This document shows, piece after piece, positions 23,490 through 33,959 of a stretch of 64,000 nucleotides of DNA (positions within the stretch are counted from its first letter, which is position 1; each line of letters begins with the position of its first letter). Both the position numbers and the translations under genes were made by a program. Origin of the DNA: Coix lacryma-jobi var. lacryma-jobi (Eukaryota; Streptophyta; Magnoliopsida; Poales; Poaceae). Under the pieces are notes generated by a model. That model worked only from the letters and a program-made list of their open reading frames with translations. It was not told the DNA's origin and searched no databases. Location of the stretch: positions 116,401,204 through 116,465,203 of the forward strand of contig CM019827.1 in the NCBI GenBank assembly GCA_009763385.1. Reading direction: 5' to 3'.

Positions 23490-24098
23490 ATGGCCTTTAT
23501 CAAGCGGACTGCCCGCAAGTCGACTGGACCAAACGGTGTGCCGCGTCACCAGCTGGCGCCACGCACCGGAGAAGAGACTGGAGAATCCTCCAATGGTCGT
23601 CGTTTTCCCCGCCGCACCCGCAAGCAGCTGAAGGAGGAAATCAAGAATCTGAAGGCTGAAATGGAGAACATGGAGCATGACTTCTACCTTTCCCGCATGG
23701 AGTTTTATGAGGCACGAGCTTCCTTGGAGCAGGCCAACCGAAACACGGTTCGCGCTATCCAGCAGCGTGATGCAACATGGATCCGAGAGGATGTCACCAG
23801 AGCCCAGCTCCATGGACTGCAGCAATACACCGCCCAGATTGAGCAGTACAATGATATGCTTCATGAGGAAGTGCATCAACTGCATGACCAACTCCATCCC
23901 TTGGTACCCCCGGTTATGGAAGACCCCGAAGATGGAGTTGTGGAGGAACCTGAAGTGGAACATGAGCCTGATCAGAATGAGGAAGTGGAACCTGCTGAAG
24001 ATGTCCACGTTGAAGATGAAGATGAGGAGGAAGAGCCTGAGCTTATCATCGAGGATGAGGATGATGACGAAGAGTTGATCTTCATCGATGATGACTAG
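23490..24098 (+). CDS. ORF0: histone H3-tail-like N-terminus, coiled coil, acidic tail
   Basis: 202 residues, ATG start, in the leader between the primer site and gag-pol. The N-terminus is MAFIKRTARKSTG. With the Met removed, residues 4 and 6-12 are K.TARKSTG, identical to and in register with histone H3 K4 and T6-G12. After a one-residue offset it continues PR-QLA as in H3 16-21. A basic segment (RRFPRRTRK, about 37-45) follows. Residues about 45-135 are rich in charged heptads and likely a coiled coil. Residues about 144-202 are very acidic (long D/E runs), as in histone chaperone tails. It does not look like Gag, protease or an envelope protein. It is in the same frame as gag-pol but separated from it by two TAG stops. 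I recall extra ORFs upstream of gag in some rice Gypsy elements (RIRE3/RIRE8). The function is inferred, not known: histone mimicry or histone binding is suggested. Confidence 0.8.
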   Translation: MAFIKRTARKSTGPNGVPRHQLAPRTGEETGESSNGRRFPRRTRKQLKEEIKNLKAEMENMEHDFYLSRMEFYEARASLEQANRNTVRAIQQRDATWIREDVTRAQLHGLQQYTAQIEQYNDMLHEEVHQLHDQLHPLVPPVMEDPEDGVVEEPEVEHEPDQNEEVEPAEDVHVEDEDEEEEPELIIEDEDDDEELIFIDDD

Positions 24099-24329
24099 AC
24101 TCCTTGTGTCTATACTATCTGCTTACCTAAAGCCTTAAGTCTAGGTTTGGGGCGTTAGTTGGTCTTCTGTCTAGCCGAGTTTGTATCTTGTCTTATACCT
24201 TTCCTTTGTCAGTCTGTGGTTATCTGTCGAACCTCTGTATCAGTTATCTACCCTTGCATCAATGAATCTTATCAGCCAGTTTCGTTCAAAACCAATCTTT
24301 GTATGCTGAGTTCCGAGTTGCTTATACAG
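24099..24329 (+). other. Intergenic leader between ORF0 and gag-pol
   Basis: 231 bp with two in-frame TAG codons (24096-24098, the ORF0 stop, and 24156-24158). Translation of gag-pol therefore needs reinitiation, splicing or readthrough of both. No clear structure seen. Confidence 0.6.
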
Positions 24330-27300
24330 ATGCCTGTGAACACCCGTACCGGAGCCGGAGGTGCTGGAGATGACCGTCTCCCAAACCCTCCACCTGTACC
24401 GGCTACACTAGCTGACGCCATTGCAGCCTTGGCCGCCGCTGCCAATCTAATGGCTCAAAACCAAGGACAGCAGAATGTTGGAAACCGTGGTCGCCGTAAC
24501 AACCAAGAGACAACCTATGTGGAATTCACTGAAACCCGACCACCGGTCTTCACAAAGGCCGATGAACCTCTCGAGGCTGACGACTGGTTACGCACCATGG
24601 AACAGAAGTTCAGTCTCCTGCTCTGCACAGAGATCCAGAAGCCTCGGTTCGCTTCTCAGCAGCTCCGTGGCCCCGCAAGTGCCTGGTACGCCAACCTGTT
24701 GGCTGCCCAGCCGGAAGGTCACCAGCTGACCTGGGAAGAGTTCCGCACCGCTTTCAGAGCACATCACATCCCTTCGGGATTGATGAAAATGAAGTTGGAT
24801 CAGTTCTTGGCCCTGCAACAGAAAGATTCCACTGTCATGCAGTACGTGGGACAATTCAACCACCTCAGCCAGTATGCCTCCGACTATGTCAACACAGAGG
24901 AAAAGAAGAGAGATTGTTTTCTCAGAGGTCTGCACCCTAAGATCCGCAGAGGTCTATCCAACAACCTAAACGGATCCTATCATGACGTCGTTGACCGTGC
25001 TGTCGCTTTCGAGGAAAGCAACCGCCAGTATCAGGAGGAGAAGAAGAAGAAGAAGGCTGGGTCTAGCAGTTTCTCCAGTAACCATAAGCGCCCAAGAGTC
25101 ATCTACCACCCCAGCCACCATCAAAACCGTGCCCCATACCCCCATCAGCAAGTGGTCGTTCGTACCGCAGCCACCACCCATAATGCCAACCAGCAAAGTG
25201 CCACTCAGCCGAACGCCCCAGGTGTTCGTGTCACCACCCCACAAACAGCTTACAACCTCCCATGCTACAACTGTGGCCAAGTTGGTCACTGGGCTCGCGA
25301 GTGCCCAAAACCCAAGAAGAATACCCAGTATGCACAGAAAGGCCCTGGAGGATCACAGCAGCAGCAGCACCGTGCACCGCAGCAGCACGTCCAGAAGGGC
25401 AAGCTTGTCAGGAAGCACGGGCAAGTCTACTTCACCACCGTCAGTAACATCCCAGAAGGAGAGCCCGTCATGCTCGGTAGGTTCCCTGTTGCCAATCATC
25501 CTGCAGTCGTCTTGTTTGATTCTGGTGCATCGCATTCCTTCATCAGTCGCACTTTTGTCATCAAGCATGAGCTACCCATGGGGGAGTTAAAAGAAAGTTT
25601 TTGCATACTTTCGCCTGGAGGACGGATAAATACTAAGGAAGTGGTCCGCAGTATCCCAGTAATGTTGGGGAAACATGTCTTTCCTACCACCATGATAGTA
25701 CTGCGCGATCAAGAGATAGATGTCATCTTAGGCATGAATTGGATGTGTCAGTATAAAGCCATGATAGACATCTTGAATAGAGTTGTGAGAGTGGATATTC
25801 CTAACAGTACCGCCAAACTCCTTCTCCAACTTCCTATGCCTTCAAAACCAGCTACCACACAGCTAAATGCTACCTATGATCAAGGGATCCAGGATATCCC
25901 CGTGGTCTGCGAGTTCCCGGAAGTCTTTCCTGAAGACTTACCTGGTCTACCTCCCGACCGTAATGTTGAGTTTGCTATAGAGCTAAAGCCCGGGACTGCT
26001 CCTATATCCCGTAGAGCTTATCGAATGCCTCCCAGAGAGTTGGCAGAGCTGAAGATCCAATTGCAAGAGCTATTGGATAAGGGTCTCATTCGCCCAAGTT
26101 CATCTCCTTGGGGCTGTCCTGCTATCTTTGTGAAGAAGAAGGACAAAAGCCTTCGCCTGTGCGTTGACTATCGCCCACTCAATGAGGTCACCATCAAAAA
26201 TAAATATCCCTTGCCTCGCATTGATCTTCTGTTTGACCAGTTATCTGGAGCCAGAGTGTTTTCCAAGATCGACCTCAGATCTGGCTATCACCAGATAAAA
26301 ATTCGTCCCGAAGATATTCCCAAAACAGCTTTCACCACCAGATACGGCCTATATGAGTACTTGGTCATGTCTTTTGGCTTGACCAATGCCCCTGCTCATT
26401 TCATGTACCTCATGAACTCCGTGTTCATGCCAGAGCTCGATAAATTTGTAGTCGTGTTCATTGACGACATCCTTGTTTATTCAAGAACTCCTGAAGATCA
26501 TGCCAAGCATCTTCGTGTCGTTCTCTCTCGTCTCAGAGATCACCAGCTGTATGCCAAGTTCAGTAAATGTGAATTTTGGCTAGATCGAATTCAATTCCTT
26601 GGTCATGTCCTGTCCGCTGAAGGTGTGTCAGTTGACCCTGGAAAAGTGGCAGATATCTTGGATTGGAAGCCACCTACCACTGTCCGTGAAGTTCGCAGCT
26701 TCATGGGAATGGCTGGATACTATCGTCGTTTCATCCCAGACTTCTCCAGAGTTGCCAAGCCTATCACAGAGTTGTTGAAGAATTCCGTGGATTTTGTTTG
26801 GTCAACAGCCTGTGAGCAAGCTTTTCAAGCCTTGAAGAAACTGTTGACTACATCACCAGTCCTAGCTCAACCAGATATCGAGAAACCCTTTGATGTATAC
26901 TGTGATGCATCTGGTATTGGTTTGGGTTGTGTCTTGATGCAAGAAGGTCGAGTGATCGCTTATGCCTCACGACAGCTTAAGCGACATGAGGAGAATTATC
27001 CAACCCATGACCTTGAATTAGCAGCAGTGGTACATGCTTTGAAGATATGGCGTCATTATCTGTTGGGCAGTGCCTGCAATGTGTACACCGATCATAAGAG
27101 TCTGAAGTATATCTTCACTCAAGAAGAGTTGAACATGAGACAGCGAAGATGGCTTGAGTTAATCAAGGATTATGATATCGAAGTACATTACCATCCTGGT
27201 AAGGCGAATGTAGTCGCCGATGCCCTCAGTCGCAAGTCATACTGCAACTGTCTGATGACGAAGCCCTATGATCTTTCCTTGTGCCATGAACTTGAAAGGA

Positions 27301-28796
27301 TGGGTATTGAAATGGTACCACAAGGAACTCTGAGTAATGTCAGGATAGAGACCTCTATCAAAGAACAGGTCATTGCTGCACAAAGAGATAACCCTGGAAT
27401 CAAGCACATCATCGAAAAGGTCCAGACCGGTAAGGCTGATTGTTTCAGGATCGATGATGTAGGAGTTGTTTGGTTCAAGAACCGTCTAGTAGTCCCCAAG
27501 GTGCCTGAGTTGAGACAGTTGATCCTTGATGAGGCACACCTGTCTAGGTTTTCCATCCACCCCGGCAGCAACAAGATGTACCAGGATCTAAGGCAGAGAT
27601 TCTGGTGGACAAAGATGAAGATTGAAATCGCTCGCTATGTCGCTCGCTGTGATACTTGTCAGAAAGTCAAGGCCGTGCACATGAAGCCTGGAGGAGAATT
27701 GCAGCCTTTATCTGTACCTGCCTGGAAGTGGGAAGATATCAGCATGGATTTTATTAATGGACTACCCAAAACTAAGAGAGGTTTTGATTCCATTTGGGTA
27801 ATCGTGGACCAACTCACCAAACAAGCTCACTTTCTGCCAGTCAAGACCATTTACACCGTCCCCACATATGCCGCCTTATACAAGAACAACATAGTAAAGC
27901 TTCATGGCATACCCAAGACCATTATCTCTGATCGTGGTACTCAGTTTGTCGCAAAGTTCTGGAAAGCGTTCCATACCTCGCTTGGAACCAAGCTCTTACA
28001 TAGCACAGCTTATCATCCTCAAACAGATGGACAAACTGAGCGAGTCAACCAAGTGTTAGAGGATATGTTGAGAGCATGTGTGCTCACCTTCGCGGATACT
28101 TGGGATGACTGTTTGCCCTTGGCAGAGTTCTCATATAATAACAGTTATCAAGAAAGTATCAAAATGGCACCCTTTGAAGCACTGTACGGTCGTCGTTGTC
28201 GTACGCCTCTCAGTTGGTCTGAGCCCGGAGAAAGAGAATTCTTTGGAGTTGACCTGGTCAAAGATATGGAAGAGAAAGTCAAGCAGATACAAGAGAATAT
28301 GAAGATTGCCCAATCTCGACAGAAGAGCTACGCTGACAAGAGACGTCGACCTCTGAAGTTTCAAGTTGGAGATTATGTATATCTCAAGGTCTCACCCACC
28401 AAAGGAGTCACTCGTTTTGGAGTCAAAGGAAAGTTAGCACCCCGCTACATTGGTCCGTTTGAGATTTTGGAATGTTGTGGCAAGGTAGCTTACAAGCTAA
28501 AGTTGCCCGATCATCTCTCCGCAGTCCACAATGTTTTCCATGTCTCCCAACTCAAGAAGTGTCTCCGAGTACCAGAACACGTCGTGGAAGTTGAAGGTGT
28601 CGAGCTAGAGCCTGATCTATCCTACTCAGAATATCCAGTTCGAGTGTTAGATCACAAGGATCGAGTTACTCGAAGAACTACCACAAGGTGGTACAAAATC
28701 CAGTGGAACCAGCACTCTGAAGAAGAAGCTACGTGGGAATCTGAAGACTTCTTGGCAAAGAACTACCCCGACTTTCTCGAATCCCTGTCAATGTAA
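24330..28796 (+). CDS. Gag-Pol polyprotein of chromovirus F, with chromodomain
   Basis: 1488 residues from the ATG at 24330 (MPVNTRTGAG); the open frame extends to 24159 without a better start. Domains in order: Gag capsid (about 60-240); CCHC knuckle CYNCGQVGHWAREC (312-325); aspartic protease DSGASHSF (D397); reverse transcriptase with FIDDILVYS (D712, D713); RNase H (YCDASG, D859, to ADALSRK); integrase zinc region (about 1070-1110, H...H...CDTC); integrase catalytic D1140, D1201 and E1237 (D-35-E spacing); GPF region; and a C-terminal chromodomain (about 1435-1480, YPVRVLDHK...WYKIQW...EEATWE). In this family the chromodomain directs integration toward heterochromatin. No internal stop or frameshift, so apparently functional. 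The minus-strand ORFs overlapping it are shadows. Confidence 0.97.
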   Translation: MPVNTRTGAGGAGDDRLPNPPPVPATLADAIAALAAAANLMAQNQGQQNVGNRGRRNNQETTYVEFTETRPPVFTKADEPLEADDWLRTMEQKFSLLLCTEIQKPRFASQQLRGPASAWYANLLAAQPEGHQLTWEEFRTAFRAHHIPSGLMKMKLDQFLALQQKDSTVMQYVGQFNHLSQYASDYVNTEEKKRDCFLRGLHPKIRRGLSNNLNGSYHDVVDRAVAFEESNRQYQEEKKKKKAGSSSFSSNHKRPRVIYHPSHHQNRAPYPHQQVVVRTAATTHNANQQSATQPNAPGVRVTTPQTAYNLPCYNCGQVGHWARECPKPKKNTQYAQKGPGGSQQQQHRAPQQHVQKGKLVRKHGQVYFTTVSNIPEGEPVMLGRFPVANHPAVVLFDSGASHSFISRTFVIKHELPMGELKESFCILSPGGRINTKEVVRSIPVMLGKHVFPTTMIVLRDQEIDVILGMNWMCQYKAMIDILNRVVRVDIPNSTAKLLLQLPMPSKPATTQLNATYDQGIQDIPVVCEFPEVFPEDLPGLPPDRNVEFAIELKPGTAPISRRAYRMPPRELAELKIQLQELLDKGLIRPSSSPWGCPAIFVKKKDKSLRLCVDYRPLNEVTIKNKYPLPRIDLLFDQLSGARVFSKIDLRSGYHQIKIRPEDIPKTAFTTRYGLYEYLVMSFGLTNAPAHFMYLMNSVFMPELDKFVVVFIDDILVYSRTPEDHAKHLRVVLSRLRDHQLYAKFSKCEFWLDRIQFLGHVLSAEGVSVDPGKVADILDWKPPTTVREVRSFMGMAGYYRRFIPDFSRVAKPITELLKNSVDFVWSTACEQAFQALKKLLTTSPVLAQPDIEKPFDVYCDASGIGLGCVLMQEGRVIAYASRQLKRHEENYPTHDLELAAVVHALKIWRHYLLGSACNVYTDHKSLKYIFTQEELNMRQRRWLELIKDYDIEVHYHPGKANVVADALSRKSYCNCLMTKPYDLSLCHELERMGIEMVPQGTLSNVRIETSIKEQVIAAQRDNPGIKHIIEKVQTGKADCFRIDDVGVVWFKNRLVVPKVPELRQLILDEAHLSRFSIHPGSNKMYQDLRQRFWWTKMKIEIARYVARCDTCQKVKAVHMKPGGELQPLSVPAWKWEDISMDFINGLPKTKRGFDSIWVIVDQLTKQAHFLPVKTIYTVPTYAALYKNNIVKLHGIPKTIISDRGTQFVAKFWKAFHTSLGTKLLHSTAYHPQTDGQTERVNQVLEDMLRACVLTFADTWDDCLPLAEFSYNNSYQESIKMAPFEALYGRRCRTPLSWSEPGEREFFGVDLVKDMEEKVKQIQENMKIAQSRQKSYADKRRRPLKFQVGDYVYLKVSPTKGVTRFGVKGKLAPRYIGPFEILECCGKVAYKLKLPDHLSAVHNVFHVSQLKKCLRVPEHVVEVEGVELEPDLSYSEYPVRVLDHKDRVTRRTTTRWYKIQWNQHSEEEATWESEDFLAKNYPDFLESLSM

Positions 28797-28853
28797 AGTT
28801 TTGTCTTTATCCCTTCTTTGTCCTTTCTTAAGACGCAGAATCTCGGGGCGAGA

Positions 28854-28873
28854 TTTCTTTAAGGGGGGAAGGC
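28854..28873 (+). other. Polypurine tract of chromovirus F
   Basis: TTTAAGGGGGGAAGGC directly before the 3' LTR. Confidence 0.85.
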
Positions 28874-31800
28874 TGTAACACCTCTGGTGTTTAAGTATGT
28901 AATTAACTTGACATATCATCATTAGCATCATTAATCATCTTGATCATGATTTCATGTGTGTGCATTTGCTTAGTGTATCATTTTATGTGAAGTACCTCTA
29001 TTGCAAAAACCCTAATTAGCCCACTTCTTTCTATAAGGGCAAAATGGTAATTTCATCTCTGTGTTTAGCTTTGTGTAATTCTTGATCCTTTGGTGTCTTG
29101 AAGTTCTGTTGTGTTGACCAAAGTTCAAAAATCAGAATTTGATTTGAAATCCCTTTTGCAAAACCCTAAATTTCCAAACCCTGGATTTTATCCCTCTTTT
29201 TGTAAGTCAAAAATTATTCAAAATTTGAGGTTGGTCCAAAAAGCAAAGTTGTAGATCTGTCAAAGAGAAACAACTTTGGTATTCACAAGTTTTCAAGTTT
29301 CTGTGCAAAATAGTGAGTTATTTCAAATTCATTCAAATCCCAACTTTTGTTCCCTTTTCAGTTTTCAAAATAAGTTCAAAAACTAATGAGTTTCAGGAAA
29401 AGTGTATAATAGCAAAGTTGTAGGTTTTGACAAATGGAACAACTTTCATATATAAAGATTTTCAAGTTTCAGTTCAAAATCAAAAGTAATTTGGAATTGA
29501 TTCAAATTTCAAAAGTGTCCCCTTTTCTGTTTTCAAATATTGTTCAAAAACTATTTGGAATTTGAAAATGTTCATATTGACAAAGTTGTAGATCTCTTTT
29601 TTCTGAACAACTTTGGTGTTTTGAGTTTTTGTTGCCCAGTTCAAATTTTGGGAGAAATTTGCAAATTTCAGAAACTAGCCAAAAGTCAAACCCTACCACT
29701 AGCTCTGTTCCTCTTCTTCCTAGGGTCAGGGGGGGGCCCGGCCATGGCGCCCCGCCGGCGTCGCGCGTGCCGCACGCCTGGCTGCTCCCCACGCGCCACC
29801 AACCTGTCACCGCTGTCCCCTTGTTCCCTCCGCGCCCGCACGCGAGCGCTGACCCGCGCTCCCGTCCCCTACAGAGCTCTGCGCGTCGCCGCCGCGTGGC
29901 CATCGCCGGCTAGCTCACGCCCGAGCCCCGGCTGCACGCCATCACCCCCGCCAGAGCGTAATCGAGTGCGCACGCGTCCGCCGAGCTTATCCACCCCGCC
30001 TCGAGCTCTCTACCGGCCCCTGGCCGCGGCTATATAAGCCCGCCGGAGCTCCGACCTCCGCACTCGACCCCGCCGCCGTGGCCAGAGCACTCCAAAGCTC
30101 CCGCCGCTCAACCACCTAGCCCGAAAGCTTCGCCTTGAGTCCGTGAAGCTTCCCCACCTTCCAATTTCACCTCCCACGTCTCCAGTCGCCCGGCGTAAGG
30201 CCGTCGTTCCCATCTCCGGCGGACCACGACGACCACGGGTCCGTGAAATACTCCCCCTCCGGCCACTGATACCTTCCACTGACCCCGGAGTCGGCTTCCT
30301 TGGCTCCGCGCGACCCTAACCAGGCCCTTGCGGCCCCGTGTGTTGCGCAGGGTCGCCGGACCGCCGGAGAGCCGCTGCGGTCATCTTCTTCCCGAGCCCC
30401 AGCCTCGAGCACGTATCGAGCACACGTGTCCGTCTTGCCGAGCCCGAGCCTCGAGCACACGTGTCCGTCTTGCCGAGCCCGAGCCTCGAGCACACGTGTC
30501 CGTCTTGCCGAGCCCGAGCCTCGAGCACACGTGTCCGTCTCGCCGAGCCCAGGCCTCGGACGGACGCTCACCTTTCCGTCTCGCCCGAGCCCAGGCCTCG
30601 GACGGACGTTTGATCTCCGCTTCGCCCGAGCCTTGCGAGGAAGAGCACAGTGCTCTTTTTCCTTTTTGGGAAGTTGTGAATAGTATGGCTTTTTCATCTT
30701 TTTGTATGATTTTCTGTATTGCTCTAAAAATTCTGAAAATTTTACAGTACAGTCTTTATGCTGTGTAGTATTTTATAAAAATATGAAACTTAAGTTTTGT
30801 GCAAAAATTTGAAAATGAAAAATCTCCCTTTTAATTAATAAATGATGGTTTTGGATTTTTTTTAGAGAATGATTTATAACTCCAAAATTTATGAGATTAC
30901 TTTTTGTGAGCTAGTTATGCCATGACAAGTCTCTGGTGAAATTTTGAAGGCATTTGGAACAAGTTGATTTTTTTGAGCTTAATTTTAATTCTTGAATAGT
31001 GACTTTTATTAATTTATCTCTAGATTTAATTGAGCACCTTAATGACCTCCAAAAATTATGAAATTTGTTTTGCCATATACTTGTACCATAATGAACTTAT
31101 GAGATTAATTTGGTAAATTTTGGAGCACCTTCATAAAATGACCTTTTTGAAATAATTAAGAAAAATAGAAAAGGTGATTAGGGTTAGCGTTGAATGCCCT
31201 GTGATGTGACTTTTGGATTGCTTGATGTTCATAGACCCCTACCCTTGGTCTATGATGTTTCTGATGCTATGTTTAGATGATGCTTAGGATAATTTATGAT
31301 AAGGTCTAGTTTGATCAATATTGCTTAAGGAAGAAATGGTTACCTTTTATGCTCAACCTAGATTTCGTTTATGCCTTGCCTAAGAGTAATCTAGAATCAG
31401 TGGTATTGTTTTGCACCGTAAGTCCATATCATCATTCTCATGAGCATTCATCATTGCATCCGTATAGTTGACGAAGAAGGACCTGAAGTCGAGGTAGCCA
31501 CCGAAGGATCTGTCCCCGAGGCGACCCCGAGTTCCGACACCTACTCCAACCCCGAGTCCGTTCTTTTTGCCATCCAAGGCAAGCCCCGGTGCATTTAAAC
31601 CCTTCCTTGCTTTTATAAAGTTTTTCTTAAATGTTTTATTTAAACTATTGCATTAGGTTGATAGGAGTTGAGTGAAATCCTATCTGATGCATTATCGACC
31701 TTGACCAATGATACACCCGATACCTGCTTTTCCAAAATTATTTGCAAAATGCTTAGCAATGCTATATGATAGTTTTGCAATAAAAATGCCAATTTCAAAA

Positions 31801-33053
31801 GTGTGATCACTTTAAGAATATTTATGGGAATTTCTGGTTTACTCCCACTATTGGCTAAGTATCTGATCCGTATTTAGTCAATGGGAAGGAGAGGTTGTCC
31901 TTGCGTACGGTGCCGTCATGTCGTAGTCCGGGACTCGACAGTTGACACCGACCGGGACGGGTTGAAAAACTGACAGGACTGTTGCGCTTGGGTGAGATAT
32001 AACCAAGGCACAGTTGCTGGCTGGAAAATTAGGGACCATCCGTATGGGGGCCTGCTGGGCAGGACTTGCAACTATTCACATACTACGGAAAGCTCTGGCT
32101 CCGAGAAATCCATTATTGGACCGACAACCGCGCACTGGGAGTGGAGAGATGGCGGAAGTAGCATGTACCCACGTGGGTTAGAGTCCCGGATTGGAGTGGT
32201 GTACTGTACTTCCGGGTGGCGTAGGACCGGGCCCAATAATGGAGGAATCGTGGAAGACGAGTTGGCATATGCAAGCTTGGGTGCTACATATGCAGTGTGG
32301 ATAGGGATCCTCAGCTGAGTATTATTTATCCGGATTAACGTTGCTCCTCGGTTATGGAGACTTGTTCCATTGACTCTCAACGGAGAGTGGTTCTCAACTA
32401 GGAATGTTTGAAATATAAAATGAATCATGAATGATGAAGAATTGAGGAATACTGAATTTTTCAAAATAAAATAGGATTTACAAAAATGCTTTTCTGCAAA
32501 ATACTTGATCTTGCTTAAGCCTTACCTTGACTACCCTAAGCCTTCATTCCTGAGTCTTCTCCCTTTTTTTTAGTCGGGTAAGTCTTGTTGAGTACCTTTG
32601 TACTCAGGGTTTTATTACCCATGTTGCAGGTATGGCAGATTCATCAGTATGCCTTGGACCCTGCTGTGTGACCGTTGTTCAGGAGGAGGCCGATGAGGCC
32701 GATGAGTGATTATTCACCCATGGGCTGGGTGATGTATCTTTACCTTTAGTTGTTGTCATATGCTACTCTGCCAACTCTATCCATTTGAACTATGGTCTGT
32801 AATAACTTCATCTAAATTTTATGTTGAACCCTGGTTTGTAAAACTATTGTTATCTAAGTCTTCCGCTATTTACTCCGATGTTATTTTGTCAAAATGTTCA
32901 AGAGATTGTAACTGAATTGTGAGATGATCCTGCGGACATCGGGCACTGATGTAGCCCAGTAGCGGAACCGGTCTTAATCTCTTGGCTGTACGGATCGACT
33001 GTCAGTGGTTGACGGTGGTCAGTGGGCCATGGGATTAGGGCCGTTACGTTACA
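28874..33053 (+). mobile_element. 3' LTR of chromovirus F
   Basis: Near-identical to 19000-23177. TATA box at 30031-30037 and the same four 35-bp ABRE-containing repeats at 30417-30556. Differences from the 5' LTR are scattered single substitutions and homopolymer indels, as expected from aging after insertion. Confidence 0.95.
30417..30556. repeat. Four 35-bp tandem repeats with ABRE/G-box cores (3' LTR copy)
   Basis: Same units as 20540-20679, starting at 30417, 30452, 30487 and 30522. Confidence 0.85.
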
Positions 33054-33058
33054 TGTCT

Positions 33059-33318
33059 GGTCATGGATAATTCTGGTATTCTGCAGCTATTGGAATCTTG
33101 TCTGTTACACCCCTGATCTTCATATGGATAATGCTTCTAGAGGGTTCCAGAGTCTTCCTGGTCCTATTCATCGAGGACTCTTGCTCCGGGACTCCAATTA
33201 TGGCAAGTGGTATGTCTGTTGCGATCGTCTCGACGAGCTCGTCTCACTGGTGTGCTCTGATTCTTCACTTGAGATAGTTTCTTATGATGAAATATTGAAT
33301 ATCCTGCAAAACAAGTAG
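33059..33318 (+). other. Unidentified open frame, possible gene fragment
   Basis: Immediately right of the F target duplication, an open frame runs to TAG at 33316-33318 and reads SRGFQSLPGPIHRGLLLRD near its middle. The residue composition looks protein-like, but I recognise no family, and the frame upstream would start inside the F LTR. It may be a captured fragment, part of LTR G, or chance. Confidence 0.25.
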
Positions 33319-33959
33319 AATGGACACAACTCGTGGAACTCGTTAGAATCAAACCCTATAGCTACACTCTATGGATCATTGTGGGTTATTTATGAGGTTA
33401 GTTGACGGTTTAAAATAGGAGTTATCTACCGTCAATAGCTACCTAAAGCTATAAAATACCAATTGTGCACCACACCTACCTCAATAGACTCACCTAGGTC
33501 AAGCTACTCATTCACGCTCTCCTTTATAGTATGGCCAAAGAAAAAACAAAGACCTATGACTAATGTAAGTGTCCTCTAACACCATATGACACTTAGAACT
33601 AGCCTATCTCCGTCTTCGTCGTCCATCCTTTGAAAATTGAATCGATTTTTATCACTTAGGGGGCATGAAAACAATTTGCCCGTATCGTCGCCATTATTGT
33701 GACCTAACAGTCTCTGTTTCTGCAAAACACATGTTAGTCACAATAATCTTATGTTGTCATCCAATCATCCAAACCCACTAGGCCTAGATGCTTTCAACAT
33801 CTTTTCTTTTTTTCCACAACCGCTACTCATTGATTTCGCATTGTTCGACGTTGAATCAGCCTACTCTGTTGTCGTTTTGCATGTTTGGATCCTCAGAGCT
33901 TGTTTAGTTGATGATGTAAAGTTTTTGTGTATCACATCAAATGTTCCGGCACTAATTTA
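33319..33959. other. Non-coding interval, unclassified
   Basis: Between the open frame and the LTR of element A. It holds a 16-17-bp inverted repeat (33693-33747) and a short TTGACGGT/ACCGTCAA inverted pair near 33401-33437. Otherwise I see no gene and cannot assign it to a repeat family. Confidence 0.4.
33693..33747. repeat. Inverted repeat with 22-base loop
   Basis: ATTATTGTGACCTAACA at 33693-33709 pairs with TGTTAGTCACAATAAT at 33732-33747, with one bulged base. Could be a tiny foldback element or hairpin. Confidence 0.75.

Larger units (their letters stand above)
19000..33053 (+). mobile_element. Complete Tekay/Del-type chromovirus (Gypsy) element F
   Basis: Two LTRs of 4178 and 4180 bp with about 15 substitutions and a few short indels between them by eye (about 0.35 percent). 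Flanked by perfect 5-bp direct repeats TGTCT (18995-18999 and 33054-33058). Order: LTR, tRNA-Met primer site, extra ORF (ORF0), gag-pol with chromodomain, polypurine tract, LTR. All expected parts are present and both ORFs are open, so this looks like a recent and potentially autonomous insertion. At about 1.3e-8 substitutions per site per year (a commonly used grass LTR rate) the age would be in the order of 0.1-0.2 million years. Confidence 0.95.
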
